The notes beneath the pieces are model-generated. The model was not told the DNA's origin, searched no databases, and was given only the letters and a program-made list of their open reading frames with translations. Shown here one piece after another: positions 1-10,894 of a stretch of 64,000 nucleotides of DNA. A program made the translations under genes and the position numbers. Source of the stretch: Hemileia vastatrix (Eukaryota; Basidiomycota; Pucciniomycetes; Pucciniales; Zaghouaniaceae); the NCBI GenBank assembly GCA_030280995.1, contig JASXTE010000008.1, forward strand, positions 5,351,001 to 5,415,000. Reading direction: 5' to 3'. Numbering within the stretch: the stretch's first letter is position 1; every line of letters begins with the position of its first letter.

Positions 1-453
1 CAACTGTGGCTTGTCCACTGGTGGTGAAACCAGTCCCATTTCCATTTTTCCACCAGGATTTTCTCCTGGGAGTGAGTTGACCCGCCTTGGGTAGGGGGTT
101 GCTGATTTGATTGACTGGGCTGGCCTCCCTTTAATTCTGCCAATGCCTGATTCATCTGCTGAAACCCTACCTTTCAATTGTTTTGCAACTGCTCTACCTC
201 TTTGAACATGAGAGATTTTGATTCCTCCAACTTCAGAACCTGTTTGGCCAGGTGGGACAGTTGATCCTGAAGAGGAGGAGACGTCTTTTTTATAGTTATC
301 TTTTTTAAGAGGGCGTCCTTTTCCTCTATACTCATGCTTTCTGGCTGGGGGTACTGTTGGCCCTCCATGGTGATGTCCTGGAAAGTTTTTGTTAGCTTTA
401 GACCTGGTATTATAAGCAGGCTTTTCACTTACACTGTCCTGGGGAGCACTCAT
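1..453 (-). pseudogene. Gag N-terminus of a third chromovirus copy (element G), overlapping frames, broken
   Basis: Reading leftwards from ATG at 453, one frame stays open to the window edge (about 151 codons) and begins MSAPQDSVSEKPAYNTRSKA. A second frame (428 to 174) encodes a coiled-coil-like stretch starting at MEGQQYPQPES and ends at TGA 176-174. Both match the two overlapping frames of elements A (9.6-10.3 kb) and F (49.5-50 kb): frame one has a basic RPLKKDNYKKDVSS stretch, frame two has LKKITIKKTSPPLQ and leucine heptads. The W-K-W-D motif, which lies in frame two of A and F, appears here in frame one (VEKWKWDW). An indel has therefore joined the frames after the TGA. The copy is a pseudogene cut by the window edge. 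Homology to A and F is seen; expression is unknown. Confidence 0.6.
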
Positions 454-1939
454 ATTGTTAAGAATGAAAATATTTTACGTCTACAAAAGGAAAAAACTCT
501 ATGGAATTAGTAGACAAATAGTATTAGCAATGATATTGATAATAAAAAAGCAATGGAGCTTACCCTGAATTTATATCTTTATTTATTTAAATAAAATGTA
601 AGGAAATTTGAAAAAATCTGTTAAAAATATAATAATAAGTTTAACTAGACCTCTATCAGGGTGAATAATTAGCTTACCAAGCTTTAACCAAATACCAATT
701 TAATTGGGTGTTATATTGGTGTCCAAATACCAAGTGAAATTGGGTTTATTTTGGGTACAGTTACTACTGTAAATATCTAATTTTTATGATAAAAAATTAG
801 TACAATTATTTTAAGGGTTCTTTTCCGCAATCAATGAGTTATGATGACCCACTAATATGCAGCAGACCCAAATATTTGGTTAATTTTGAGCTGTACTAAG
901 GTAAAAATCACGTCCCAAGGCTTATACTAAATAATAAGTAAAATATAAGGAAAGATCCCCAATTATCAGTAGAGTCTAGTATATAAGTATGATATAATAG
1001 TGTTTATTTATGGTCCTACTACTTATTGATAAATGATTTAGTGATTAAACCTCAGGGGAAGACTAATAGAATAGTTATACTCAAATAAAACTCACAATAC
1101 TTGGATTTTAATGCGTGCTTAGTGGTGGAAAATAGATAAATAAAATATAGTTATAGATTATATAAAGATAAAATAAATTTATAGTGGCTTTATAATATAT
1201 TTCTAAAGGTTAATAATTGTATAGTAGTGTTTGTTAGAGTTGTAGTAATTGAATGATGATAAATAACCGTCAAAATCCCTCCTTACTTATACCCAAATCC
1301 ACTGGAGTGCACAGACCTTCAATCCAGATGATGTCACTGCTATCCCCGGCAATTACAGCACTGTGAGGACCCATCACCTCCCCATGGCGTCCACTTCAAG
1401 CAGTTTCAACACCCAGACCTCCAGTAAGGACCCTCCATCACTATTAATAATAACACAGATCCATACCATAAATAGAAAATCCAGATAAAAGCGGATACCA
1501 TAAAGAAACAGGTAAAATAAACAATCAAAAAGAGATTTAATGAAACTAAAAGCATATAAAGGAAACAAATAAAATGTCCAAGCCCCCAATAACATCCCCA
1601 AGCATCCACATTAACCCAGAAACATCCCTCCAACCCATAAATCCTTGAATAACCATCCAAGGAAGTAATTTGAATTGTCCAAACTGGGTGTATGTGCCTG
1701 ATATAGGTGTCTATACTTCTGTAGGCGTTGTGAGCCCACTGATTTCGTCCATTTGACCTAAAATAAGCAGAAAAACAAAGGTTATAGGCTATTAAGGGGC
1801 TAAAACCCACTTATATACCTAAATATACATAATATACTGCATATTTCACTGAATATGAGATTTATGTATACATATAAGCTTATGTATGTCAATAATTACT
1901 TCATATCACTTAAGATAAGTATATTATGACTCCATTAAC
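454..1939. other. AT-rich leader/LTR-like region of element G, no gene supported
   Basis: This stretch probably holds the leader and part of the 5' LTR of element G. It has short imperfect repeats near 680-770 (ACCAAATACCAATTTAATTG and variants). A less AT-rich block lies at 1264-1420. Two hydrophobic open frames at 1374-1810 have no homology to anything else here and I do not call them genes. The LTR end and primer site could not be placed. Confidence 0.35.
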
Positions 1940-2141
1940 ACCTTAATAAATATTATTAGGCCATGGATAAGCTATTTAAACTATTATAAGTTATATAATA
2001 GAATAATAATTATATATATATATAATAAAATAATATATATTATTATTTTAACCTTATTTTTAAGATATAAGCTTAATATACTTAAGGTTATCTTATTTAA
2101 AGAATAAGAAATACTCAGTCCTAAGGATATTTAGGCTGACA
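1940..2141 (-). repeat. LTR-like repeat X, inverted relative to the copy at the right end
   Basis: On the minus strand it begins TGTCAGCCTAAATATCC at 2141 and continues with AGGACTGAGTATTTCTTAT. The same sequence occurs on the plus strand from about 63825 to the window end with high identity over roughly 180 bp. A shorter match to the first 20-30 bp lies near 25680. The TGTCAG start is like the LTRs of A and F, so it is probably the 5' LTR of element G. Its inner end is not defined. Confidence 0.5.
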
Positions 2142-2147
2142 ATAATT

Positions 2148-2215
2148 GGGGTATAAGGATTTTTATCCGCAATTAATTTAATTGCTGATCCCTGAACATT
2201 GATACCCCCTATTAT
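2148..2215. repeat. Palindromic 60-bp module, shared with 59285-59355
   Basis: It starts GGGGTATAAGGATTTTTATCC and ends TTGATACCCCC, so GGGGTAT and ATACCCC form inverted ends. Its centre is GCAATTAATTTAATTGC, a perfect palindrome. A near-identical module lies at 59285-59355 in unrelated surroundings, so it is a repeat. What it belongs to is unknown. Confidence 0.5.
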
Positions 2216-2968
2216 AGACAAGTGAAAAATACAGATTAATAATTTATTGATGCTTTGTTAGTAATATGATTTTAACACCAATATTCAAAAGAAAGAAAAA
2301 TATGTTCTGTATTAGCAAATATAAAAAATAAATATAATTTGATATTTTATTGAACAGTAAAAATTCATGCATATTCTAAGTTATCCTCCTTATTAAGAAT
2401 ATATACTTAAATAAATTCATTTTTATGAAAATTAATTTTAATGGAATAGGTTTTAAAATTTTAATTTAATTTCAAAAGAAAAACTTAAGACTGTAAGTTG
2501 AAATCATCTTCAAGCTCAAATTGATGAAATTTTTTTTTCATATTTTTAAACTATCTGAATTCATAACTTGAGTTTTTCTATAAAATTCGAAGTAAAAATC
2601 TAATAAAAAAGGTTTTGATAATCAAAAGGAGCTAAATAATGTTTAATAAATACAAAAATAATATTCCTCAAATTTAATTTAAATAAAAAAATAAAAAGTT
2701 CTGTCTTTTCATGTGCATTGTAGATAAAAACATTGGAATTTAGAAGCTTTTTTAATCTATCATATGAGAAAACTCACATTATTATAATTAAGAAGAAACT
2801 TGAAAATTTTATTATTAAAAAAAATCAGAATAATTCAAAATTTTTATTTATGTTCAGCATTTCCTAGTATTTGGTATAAATATTTTTAATAAAAATATTA
2901 ACCTGGGCATGCATTAAGGAATTTACAATAAAATTTTAAATAAAATAAATAAAATTCCTACAGATTAA
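2216..2968. other. AT-rich spacer, nothing recognised
   Basis: About 80 percent A+T by eye, with poly-A and poly-T runs and no open frame of note. It is the left flank of element A and ends in the CTTAT target site. Confidence 0.6.
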
Positions 2969-2973
2969 CTTAT

Positions 2974-4089
2974 TGTCGGTCAGTTGTCTAGAAGAGGGAA
3001 AGAAAAAGGGGCAAAAAAGAAGAGAAACAAATAGGAAAAGGTACTAAAGGTAAATAGAAAGATAAAAGTAATAATAGAAATAATTTATTTAAAATGAAGC
3101 AACGACGAGTGAGTTGGGAGGTGAACAAATTGAGGTTTTATTTAATATTAATATTATTTAAGTAAGAGTTCTGCGTGGCAAACACTATAATTCCTATCAG
3201 ACTTAAGGCAACCTTTAATTTGTTATTGACAATTTTTAATTAGATTGTAATACTAATAAAAATAATAATAAACTTAATATAATTATCTTTTAAATTGTTG
3301 AGTGTATAGTAAGTGATCGAGCTACAGGGGATTAACCAAGGCCTTTTTATAGGCAATGGGCCCACTAAAGCGCTACTATATTTGTAAATACAAGAAACAT
3401 AATAGAATAAAACAAGAATTTAAAAAGAATAAGTGAAACATAACAATGTAGAGAAAAATATGAAACAAATAATTAAAAATCCCAATTAAGAATCCAATTT
3501 TCCCACCATTAATTCCCAAATCAGTAAGTAAAAATAGTGAATAACTAAACAATCCTGGAACATAGGAACTATGAGAAAAATCATTCAAAACAGATGGTAC
3601 AGTCTGAGTTAAGGATTTTTAAGTGGCACAAAAAATATTCTGACGCAACAAATATGTAATTTATTTCAATACAGTATTAATTAGTTTTTCCTGACACAAT
3701 TATAGGTCAAAAGAAGTGTCATTATTTATTGTTTAATATTATAAGAAATGATATTTAATATATAAATATAATTATATTATAAGTATTTTTTACACTTATA
3801 ATTATAATATATGTTTTTAATTAATTAAATACAAATTTATAATTATTAAATACATAAAAAATGCGCCATTATTTGTAGAATATACTATATTATGTTAAAT
3901 TTAAATGTATATAAAAAATTTATATAACCAATAAAATTAATATAACACTTGTATATAATAAAATACTTATATAATTTTATTATGCAATAAAATATTAATT
4001 TATATTCATTAAATACAATTCTTACCCACTCTTTCAGGTTCTATAAGCTACATATCATTTACTGGACTCCAGGAATAGCCTGGCTGACA
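2974..4089 (-). repeat. 3' LTR of element A
   Basis: 1116 bp. In element orientation it starts TGTCAGCCAGGC (4089) and ends CTGACCGACA (2974). It matches 24508-25613 nearly base for base. A hydrophobic open frame at 3376-3588 recurs in the other LTR only because the LTRs are copies, so it is not evidence of a gene. Confidence 0.9.
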
Positions 4090-4101
4090 CATCCTCACTC
4101 C
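4090..4101 (-). promoter_or_regulatory. Polypurine tract of element A
   Basis: Minus-strand GGAGTGAGGATG abuts the 3' LTR. Element F has GGAGTGAGGGAA at the same place (55491-55502). This is the expected plus-strand primer site for reverse transcription. Confidence 0.7.
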
Positions 4102-4123
4102 AAAAAAAACAATAAAAAAAATG

Positions 4124-7100
4124 CTAAGATTTTTTCTTTTTGTATTTTTTCAACAGAGTAGGCAGATTTGAAATTTCCTTGCCAGGTATCCATGCATCAT
4201 GTTCAGATTATTTGTTCTTATATCTCAATAAATATTCAGTACCTCTTTCAGAAGTGATAATTCTATCATTGAGAATTTTATCAATTTCTGCTGTTTCTGT
4301 GACTTCCTGAGGGTTCTTCTTAGGTCTTCCTCTTCTTTTTGGAAATAATTCAATGTTGGAAGTATAAGGCGTAAGCAAAGAAATGGGAAAGACAGGATGT
4401 TTCCTATCATATGGAGAATACAATACAAGTTCTACTGCATTATCACCAACCATTCTTTTAACAACAAATGGTCCTACAAAAGGATCTTTTAATTTGTGGT
4501 TACCTTGTAAATTGAAATGGACAGTAGAGATCAACACTTCATCACCCTTGTTAAATGTGTATTCTTTATGGGATTTATCCCATCTTTTCTTTTCATATTC
4601 AAATGCTTTATCAATACAACTCTGAGCATGTTTTCTGCATAGCTGTTGCATTTTCATAAAAGATTTTACACCAGCGTGTAATTCCAACTTAGGTAATTTA
4701 TTATTGAGAATCTGAGCAGGAGTGTTTGGGACATAACCTAACCAAAGCTCAAAAGGCTTTTTCTCAGTGACAGAATGAACAGTGCTATTATATGCAAATT
4801 CAAGACCAGGCAAAAGAGTGACCCAATCATGAGTAAATCTGTCATTGTCTTTATATTCTAAACCAAAGGCACAATACCTTCTAATCATATCTTCCAGAGT
4901 TTGAATCATTCTCTCAGCTAGACCATCAGTTTGAGGATGGTGAGCTGTAGACAATTTTAACTCACAGCCACAAATATCCATCAAAGAGGTCCAAAACTCA
5001 GAAGTGAATTTTGGATCCCTATCAGAGATAATGGCTTTTGGAAAACCAATAATATTAAACATGTAAGACCACCATAAGAAAGCTAATTCTTTGGTGGATA
5101 CATCTTTGTGGGTTGGAATAAATTTGCACATTTTTGTGAATCTATCCACTATTACCCAACAAGAGTTAAAGCTGTCTTTACCTGCAACAGGAAGACCAGT
5201 GACAAAATCCATATTAATGATTTCCCAGGGAGCACTAGGTGCTTCAATATGTTGTAATAACCCTGCTCTCTTACCTGTTAACCTTTTAGATTTTTGGCAG
5301 GAATCACAAGATTCAACATATAATTTTGTGTCTTCAGACATATTAGCCCACCATGCAGTGTTTTTGATTCTAATCAATGTTTTTTCAAGATAAAAATGAC
5401 CAGCTAATATGTCATCATGACAAAATTTGAGGATAGTTTCTTTCATTGAAGGAGGAATTACAATTACATTGGTAAGCTTCCTTCTATAATATATATAACC
5501 ATCTTCATTAGAGAACTTTCCTTTATTTAAAGCATTTTGGTACTTTTCAGGAAGAGTTTTTATTAATGCTTGAATTGAAGCATTCTTAGGATCATTTAAG
5601 ATAGTAATCAATTTATTTAAATCAGAATCTTTATCATATGAATCCAGTATTAACTGTAATAACTCCTCTTCCATATCAACTATAAATATACCATGGATAT
5701 GAACAGTATCATCTTCAGGTACATAAGCAGGATTTGAGTCATTATTTGGCAGAGGCAATCTGGAGAGCATATCAACATTAGAGTGAACATTTCCAGCTCT
5801 ATGTATAATTTTCATCCTTCCTCTGTATTCTTGAACAGCAAGTTGCCACCTGAACATATGTCTGTTAGGTGTCTTTAGGTTTAAGAGAGATTTCACAGCA
5901 CTACAGTCAGTTACCAACTCAAATTTTTGGTCATCCAAATAGTAATGAAGTTTCTCAAGAGCCCAAAAAACTGCTAAGCACTCCAATTGAGTGGCACCAT
6001 ATTTCAATTCACTATTTCTTAAGGTTCTTGAAATATAACAAATTACAACCTCTGAGGATTCATCATTAATAATTTGCTTTTGGTGAAGGGCAGCACCCAG
6101 ACCAATAAAGCTAGTATCTGTATAAAGGACAAATGGCTTGTTAAAATCTGGAAGAGCCAATATAGGGGCTGTCATTAAGCAACTTTTTAATGTATCAAAA
6201 GCTTTTTGACAGTCATTATTCCAGAGAAAAGCAACAACTTTTCTGGTCAGTTTTGTAAGAGGCAAGGCTATGACCTGATAATTTTTAATATATTGTCTAT
6301 AATAGCCACACATACCCAAAAAACTTTGGATTTCTCTTACAGAAGTTGGTGCTTTCACATTTTGAATGGCAGCTTCTTTATTATGGTCTACACAAATTTG
6401 TAAGCCTGACACAACATGGCCAAGGACTTTCAAAGATTGAAAACCAAATTTACACTTTTTTTAAAGATAAGGTCATATTGATTTCATCCATTTTTTGGAA
6501 AACTCTATTCAAGTGAATCATATGTTCATCAAAAGTTTTAGAAAAAACAATAATATCATCAATATAAACCATGAGCCAACCTTCAATAATTTCTTGATGG
6601 AATGTGTTATCCATAACTTTCTGGAAAACTGAAGGAGCATTTTTAGGGCCAAATGGCATCCTAACATACTTATATATTCCAATATGAGTAGCAATAAGAA
6701 AAATTTTTTGAGAATTTTTCTCAACTGGAACTTGATGATAACCTTTATTACCATCCAGACAACTAATAAATTTTGCACCATGCAAGGTAGCATGTATTGA
6801 ATTAATTCTGGGAAAGGATAAATATCATCAACAGTATAAGTATATAAAACTCTGTAATCTCCACATAATCTAGCTTTATCTTTTTCATAAGAAATAAAGA
6901 CTGGGGAGATGACACAATATTTGGGGTTGACATCCACTTTCTCAATGATATTCATTTTCAATAATGTTTCAATATTATTTTCAATATCTTTTCTTTTTGA
7001 TGGAGAAGCAGGATATGGTTTTTTCTTAAGGGTAGGAGGAATATCACTCAAATTACAGGATAAGGTAATTTTCATCTCTTCCTGAACAATTCCCAAGACA

Positions 7101-8815
7101 TGAGAACCATGAGCAAAAGCCATAGGGAAAGAGGTAATAGAGGCAACAATAGAATCCTTTTGTTCACTAGTCAACTGATCACCAAAAGAAGTGGTATTTA
7201 TTTCATGTAATAAATCATCCATTTCAGTTGTTGTTCTACCTTTATACTGGATCAGTGAGTTACAAGATTTCAATAAATGCCCAGAAGTTCTAGGAGAGGA
7301 AATTTTGAATTTCCTTTTCCCATTCATTCCTAAGGTAAAGCAATTATTTGCTGGGTCCAGTTTCACACCAAACATGGTTAAAATATCATTTCCCATAATA
7401 AACCAATTGCTTAAATTATCATTTTTCATGACAACAAACTCACAAATAGCTCTGACAAAACCATTATTATATTTGAAGAAAACAGAGGTTTTGTATTTGC
7501 CAATAGGAAATAAGGTAGAACCATACCCTCTCCATTTTTCAGAAGTTATAGGTAATAATTTACTCAAATATTCCTTATCCACTGAAGTCAAAGCTTTTTC
7601 AGATACTACACTTCCTCCAGCACCAGAATCAAGAACTACATCAACATTTTTACCATTAATGATAACAGGTGCCTTTAAAGGGGATATAGGAATAGAATTG
7701 TTAGTAATATCTTTAATTTTCTCAGCATTTTCTACTGAAGATAAATTCAATACACAATCATCAGATATATTATTTAAATAATGGACATCATGTTCCAACA
7801 TTAAAACATCTTTAACAGATTCATTGTCATAGGAGATATTACTTTCACAGTCTCTGGAAGAATTATTGAAATTAAGTTCAACTTCATCAGTGTCTTCATT
7901 TTGTTCAACAAGATGAATTTTTTGGTCACAAACATGACCCTTCTGCCACGGTTTGTTACACTTATAACAAGTATTTGTTGCATATTTTTTAGGTGCAACT
8001 AGGGCAGAGGGTTTACCAGATTTTTCTGGGAGCTTTGTAGAAGGTTTATTCTGATCATTAAAAGATTTACCAAGGTAATTCTTTGGTTCATATCTATGGT
8101 TGAGCAGTACTTCATTACAGATATTAATGAAAGAAGAATTTTCCTTTACATGCTCAGTTCTAGCCACAATCAAATCCATAAGAGAATTTGGTAATTTATA
8201 CAAGATTTTATCTCTCCAAATATCATAATCCATCTTTGGATCAATTGCTCTAAGGATTTTAGTTATTTTCATCAGAAAAACAATGGGCTATTCAACAGAG
8301 GAGGATACATATCTAGTATTTTCATACAGTCTCTGTTGAGCTAACCTGAATTTTGAACAACCAAACTGATTCTCAATCAAGGATTTCCAATCATTCCATG
8401 TATAATGATTGTTATCTAAAAGAACAGATTCATGCCACATCAAGGCTACATTGGAAAATAAAGAAATTAGCTTAGAAACAATTTCCTCATCAGGTAGTTT
8501 ATAAGATCTCTTTAAATTATCAATTCTTTGGATAAAGTGTTGCCAATCAGAGGAAGAATCACCATCAAAGGTAGGATATTGGTCTAACTTAGGCCAATTT
8601 TTCTGACTACTGGGATGGTCCACTTTTTGGTTTGAATTATTCATTATTAATAATTCCTGAAGTTTAGCCAGGTGTTCAGAAATTTCATTATTTACAGAAA
8701 CAGCTGGTGCATGACCATCACAAGATTTTTTGCTAGTAGCAAAAGATTTTACAGACTCATTGTCAGTTTTTTTAATGGTTGAAATATGAGGAAGAAAGGA
8801 TGAACTTTGCTCAGG
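4124..8815 (-). pseudogene. Element A Gag C-terminus and Pol polyprotein (protease, RT, RNase H, integrase, chromodomain-like)
   Basis: Order on the minus strand: retrotransposon-gag core with ALMWHESV (8440-8640), knuckle C-x2-C-x7-H-x-C (about 7927-7970), aspartic protease VVLDSGAGG (about 7620), RT with YIDD (about 6560), RNase H with YTDTSF (about 6110), integrase H-H-C-C (5300-5420) and D, D, E in NMDF, SDRD and LAERM. The tail is chromodomain-like, with AEIDKILNDR then DAWIPGKEISN, which places it with chromoviruses. Lesions: TAG near 8288, a frameshift at about 6790-6815, another at about 6440-6455, and TAA at 4208 inside the chromodomain. Homology then continues to a final stop at 4124. 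The frame differs from upstream gag by -1 at an A-run (8815-8821). Confidence 0.85.
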
Positions 8816-9555
8816 TTTTTTCCTTTATTTTTAAGCAGCTTATTGACAGCAATCTCATTTAATTCATTATTGATGGTTAAGGTTGAGAACTTTTCCTGCA
8901 GGTCAGACACATAGTTTCTTATTCTTGGAATTTCAGACATCTGGTCATTTACTTTTGCAAGAGATAGAACATTTCTGTCTTCAGAAACTGAGTGTTTGGT
9001 ACTTAGTGCATGGAAATCATTTTTTAGCTTTTTAAACTCATTTTGCAGAGATTTTATTTCATTTTTGAATGAATAATTTTCTTCAATAAGGGGTTTCAAT
9101 TCACTCAAGGTCTTATGTAGATTGATATTTCTATCTGAGATAGCTCTATGGTCACTTCTTATTTGTTTTTGTTGACTAAGAACAATATTCAAGGTTTCTT
9201 TGATTTTTAAATAAGCTGTATCTTGTACAGAAGAACTCACTTTACATTGCAAGTGTAAATTATTTAATCTATCATTTTCATGGATTAACACATCTCTCAC
9301 ATGTTTGTCTTTCACAACATTAAAATCAAGGGTATCTTTCAATATTTCCTCAGAAGTTTTTTCAATTAAGGTATAGATTTCAGGGGGAACAGAATCATTT
9401 TTACTTGCAAGAGAAGGATTAATTAAAGAAGTAGAAGTTAAATGTAAAGGTTCATCAAATGACAATTTGCTAATTACATCAATAGGGCTACTAGTTACAG
9501 GAAGCTGTCTTTTAACAGGTTTAACTGTTCTTTCACCATGTTCAATAATATTACC
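8815..9555 (-). pseudogene. Element A Gag middle region, coiled-coil
   Basis: This is in the same frame as the long N-terminal frame and is separated from it only by TAA 9558-9556. It reads GNIIEHGERTVKPVKRQ and then a Leu/Lys/Glu-rich coiled coil. Element F has the same order (GDETVKPLEAYRSRQ, SMINPDMA, coiled coil) in one frame. The frame ends in TGTAA (8749), but homology passes into the -1 frame at the A-run 8821-8815, which reads A AAA AAC in frame. F needs no frameshift here, so an indel is the simpler explanation. Confidence 0.7.
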
Positions 9556-10290
9556 TTAAGAAGAAGATTTATTAGAAAACATACCCAAGTGACTATCAAC
9601 CAAATTACTTACCATGGCAGAGGAGGAAACTTCCCCAGAGACTGGGTTTGGGATTGTGCTTGGGCCTTCTTTCTCCTGCCTTGTTGGTAGGGATGAGGAG
9701 GTGGATGGAAATTGGGTGTTCTGGATGGGCCAGGCTGATGATGAGGAGGGTGTTGCACATTCTGTTGGTAGTGACTCATTAGATAATCCCATTTCCATTG
9801 CTCTACTTCCATAGTATTTGGATTTTGGATGGTTGAGCTGGGTGGCTGTGAAGGTTGAGCCTGAAACTGAGGCTGATTGGGAGGCAACTGAGGAGGGGCC
9901 TGGGCCTGAATCTGGTTCCTGAGTTCTTGAACCTGATCCCACAAGGTGTCTACTTTTGCTTTGTACATCATATTTTCTGTCTTCAACTCTTTTATATGAC
10001 TGGACAGGTTGCTGATTTGTTGTGGCAGAGGAAGCTTTTTTATTTTGAATCCTTTTGGAAGACCTTCTTGAGGTACTAGAGGCTTTACTTCCTTCTGTGG
10101 TGCTGGGGGAAGGGGGTTTGGTTTGTTTACATTTCCTGTCATTTCCACATCCTGCAGTATGTGAATTCTTTGTGTTAGCGTAAGATTTTTTATGTCCAAC
10201 TTTAGAAGAACTTACATTGTCAGCATCATAGTCAATTTCAATTTCATCCACTTGTATGTTATCCATTTTTTCAGCCAAATTGTTGGACAT
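9556..10290 (-). CDS. Element A Gag N-terminal reading frame (frame 1 of a dual-coding segment)
   Basis: The 244-codon frame starts at ATG 10290 (MSNNLAEKMDNIQ). It has an acidic patch DEIEIDYDADNVSSS, a basic RRSSKRIQNKK patch that could be a nuclear localisation signal, EDRK, and a long Ser/Pro/Gly-rich, low-complexity tail. Element F has the same landmarks in order: DYDEATSVSSS, a GCGN, RRASKRLQNKK, EDRK. The frame is continuous with downstream gag except for TAA 9558-9556, so it is best read as the start of Gag. Most of it overlaps a second frame (9609-10199). By eye about 16 of 40 residues match F in the core overlap, fewer than in the second frame. Function beyond Gag is unknown. Confidence 0.7.
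   Translation of the reverse strand: MSNNLAEKMDNIQVDEIEIDYDADNVSSSKVGHKKSYANTKNSHTAGCGNDRKCKQTKPPSPSTTEGSKASSTSRRSSKRIQNKKASSATTNQQPVQSYKRVEDRKYDVQSKSRHLVGSGSRTQEPDSGPGPSSVASQSASVSGSTFTATQLNHPKSKYYGSRAMEMGLSNESLPTECATPSSSSAWPIQNTQFPSTSSSLPTRQEKEGPSTIPNPVSGEVSSSAMVSNLVDSHLGMFSNKSSS
9609..10199 (-). CDS. Overprinted coiled-coil / proline-rich protein of element A (ORF B)
   Basis: 196 codons lie wholly within the gag frame. Order: N-terminal stretch; EGLPKGFKIKKLPLPQQ; Leu heptads (ISNLSSHIKELKTEN onward); Gln/Pro-rich linker; W-K-W-D-Y-L; a Pro/His region with PPPHPYQQGRRKK; final Pro-Trp. Element F encodes the same protein in the same relative frame (49592-50056), with GFKIKNIPLPQQ, coiled coil, W-Q-W-D-Y-L, PPHPYQGGRKRK and Pro-Trp. 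About 27 of 49 residues match in the core. The first ATG is 10199, but translation could start further down. The stop is TGGTAAGT, which contains a donor-like GTAAGT and overlaps an ATG (CCATGG) in the gag frame. I know of no family with this make-up. A coiled-coil adaptor or RNP protein is a guess. Confidence 0.65.
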   Translation of the reverse strand: MDIKNLTLTQRIHILQDVEMTGNVNKPNPLPPAPQKEVKPLVPQEGLPKGFKIKKLPLPQQISNLSSHIKELKTENMMYKAKVDTLWDQVQELRNQIQAQAPPQLPPNQPQFQAQPSQPPSSTIQNPNTMEVEQWKWDYLMSHYQQNVQHPPHHQPGPSRTPNFHPPPHPYQQGRRKKAQAQSQTQSLGKFPPLPW

Positions 10291-10890
10291 AATAGTGGGA
10301 AGATTCTAATTTACTTCTTATTTTTTAAAAAAAATAATAAAAGTTAGTCAATAATTGCTCCAAATAATAAAAAAAAAATTTTTATTAATTAAATTATAGA
10401 AAAAAAATTTTCAATATAAAGTAATAATTATAAAAAATTAATTTTTAAAAAATGGATTGCAAGGTTAAATTGGGAATAAACAATCAAGTTAATTCAACCA
10501 ATTAATTACCAATATTAAATATGGCAATATATATTTGGGACTAAGCACAAAGTACTTTTAAGTCAACCAAAATTAACAATAATTAATAATAATAATAAAT
10601 TAAATTAATAATTCACTTTGTATTAATAAAAAATGTCAATTCTTCTAGGACTTAGAGGATTTAACACTCTATAATGGTCAACTAGGAAAATAAAAATTTT
10701 AATAATTGAACACTTACACTCAGTGAATCAGCAATTAAGCCACAATCACTGTTATTGCAGTAAAAAATAGTAATATGAGTGAGAGGTGCAAAGGTGAACT
10801 TACTATAGTGATCGAAAAATCACTTCAAAATAATATAAGAATTAATATAATATAAACCTAATTAATCGAACCCAAGTTCGAAACACAGTC
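10291..10890 (-). other. Element A 5' leader, distal part
   Basis: AT-rich and non-coding. It shares blocks with the leader of element F: TTTTCCTAGTTGACCA followed about 30 bp later by CCTAGAAG. It is interrupted by element B at 10891-10894 (GCGG) and resumes at 24416. Confidence 0.6.
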
Positions 10891-10894
10891 GCGG

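Noticed and set aside
1406..1810. 134-codon hydrophobic frame on the minus strand
   Set aside because: Lies in an LTR-like region, no homology or start context, composition explains it.
3376..3588. Hydrophobic frame in A's LTR, repeated at 24773-25099
   Set aside because: Identity follows from the LTRs being copies; the frame ends differ and nothing else supports a gene.
8815..8821. A AAA AAC slippery heptamer at the gag frame change in element A
   Set aside because: It is in the right frame and a -1 shift would join gag to pol. Element F, however, has gag and pol in one frame without it, no downstream stem is visible, and A has other indels. A simple A-run deletion or insertion explains it.
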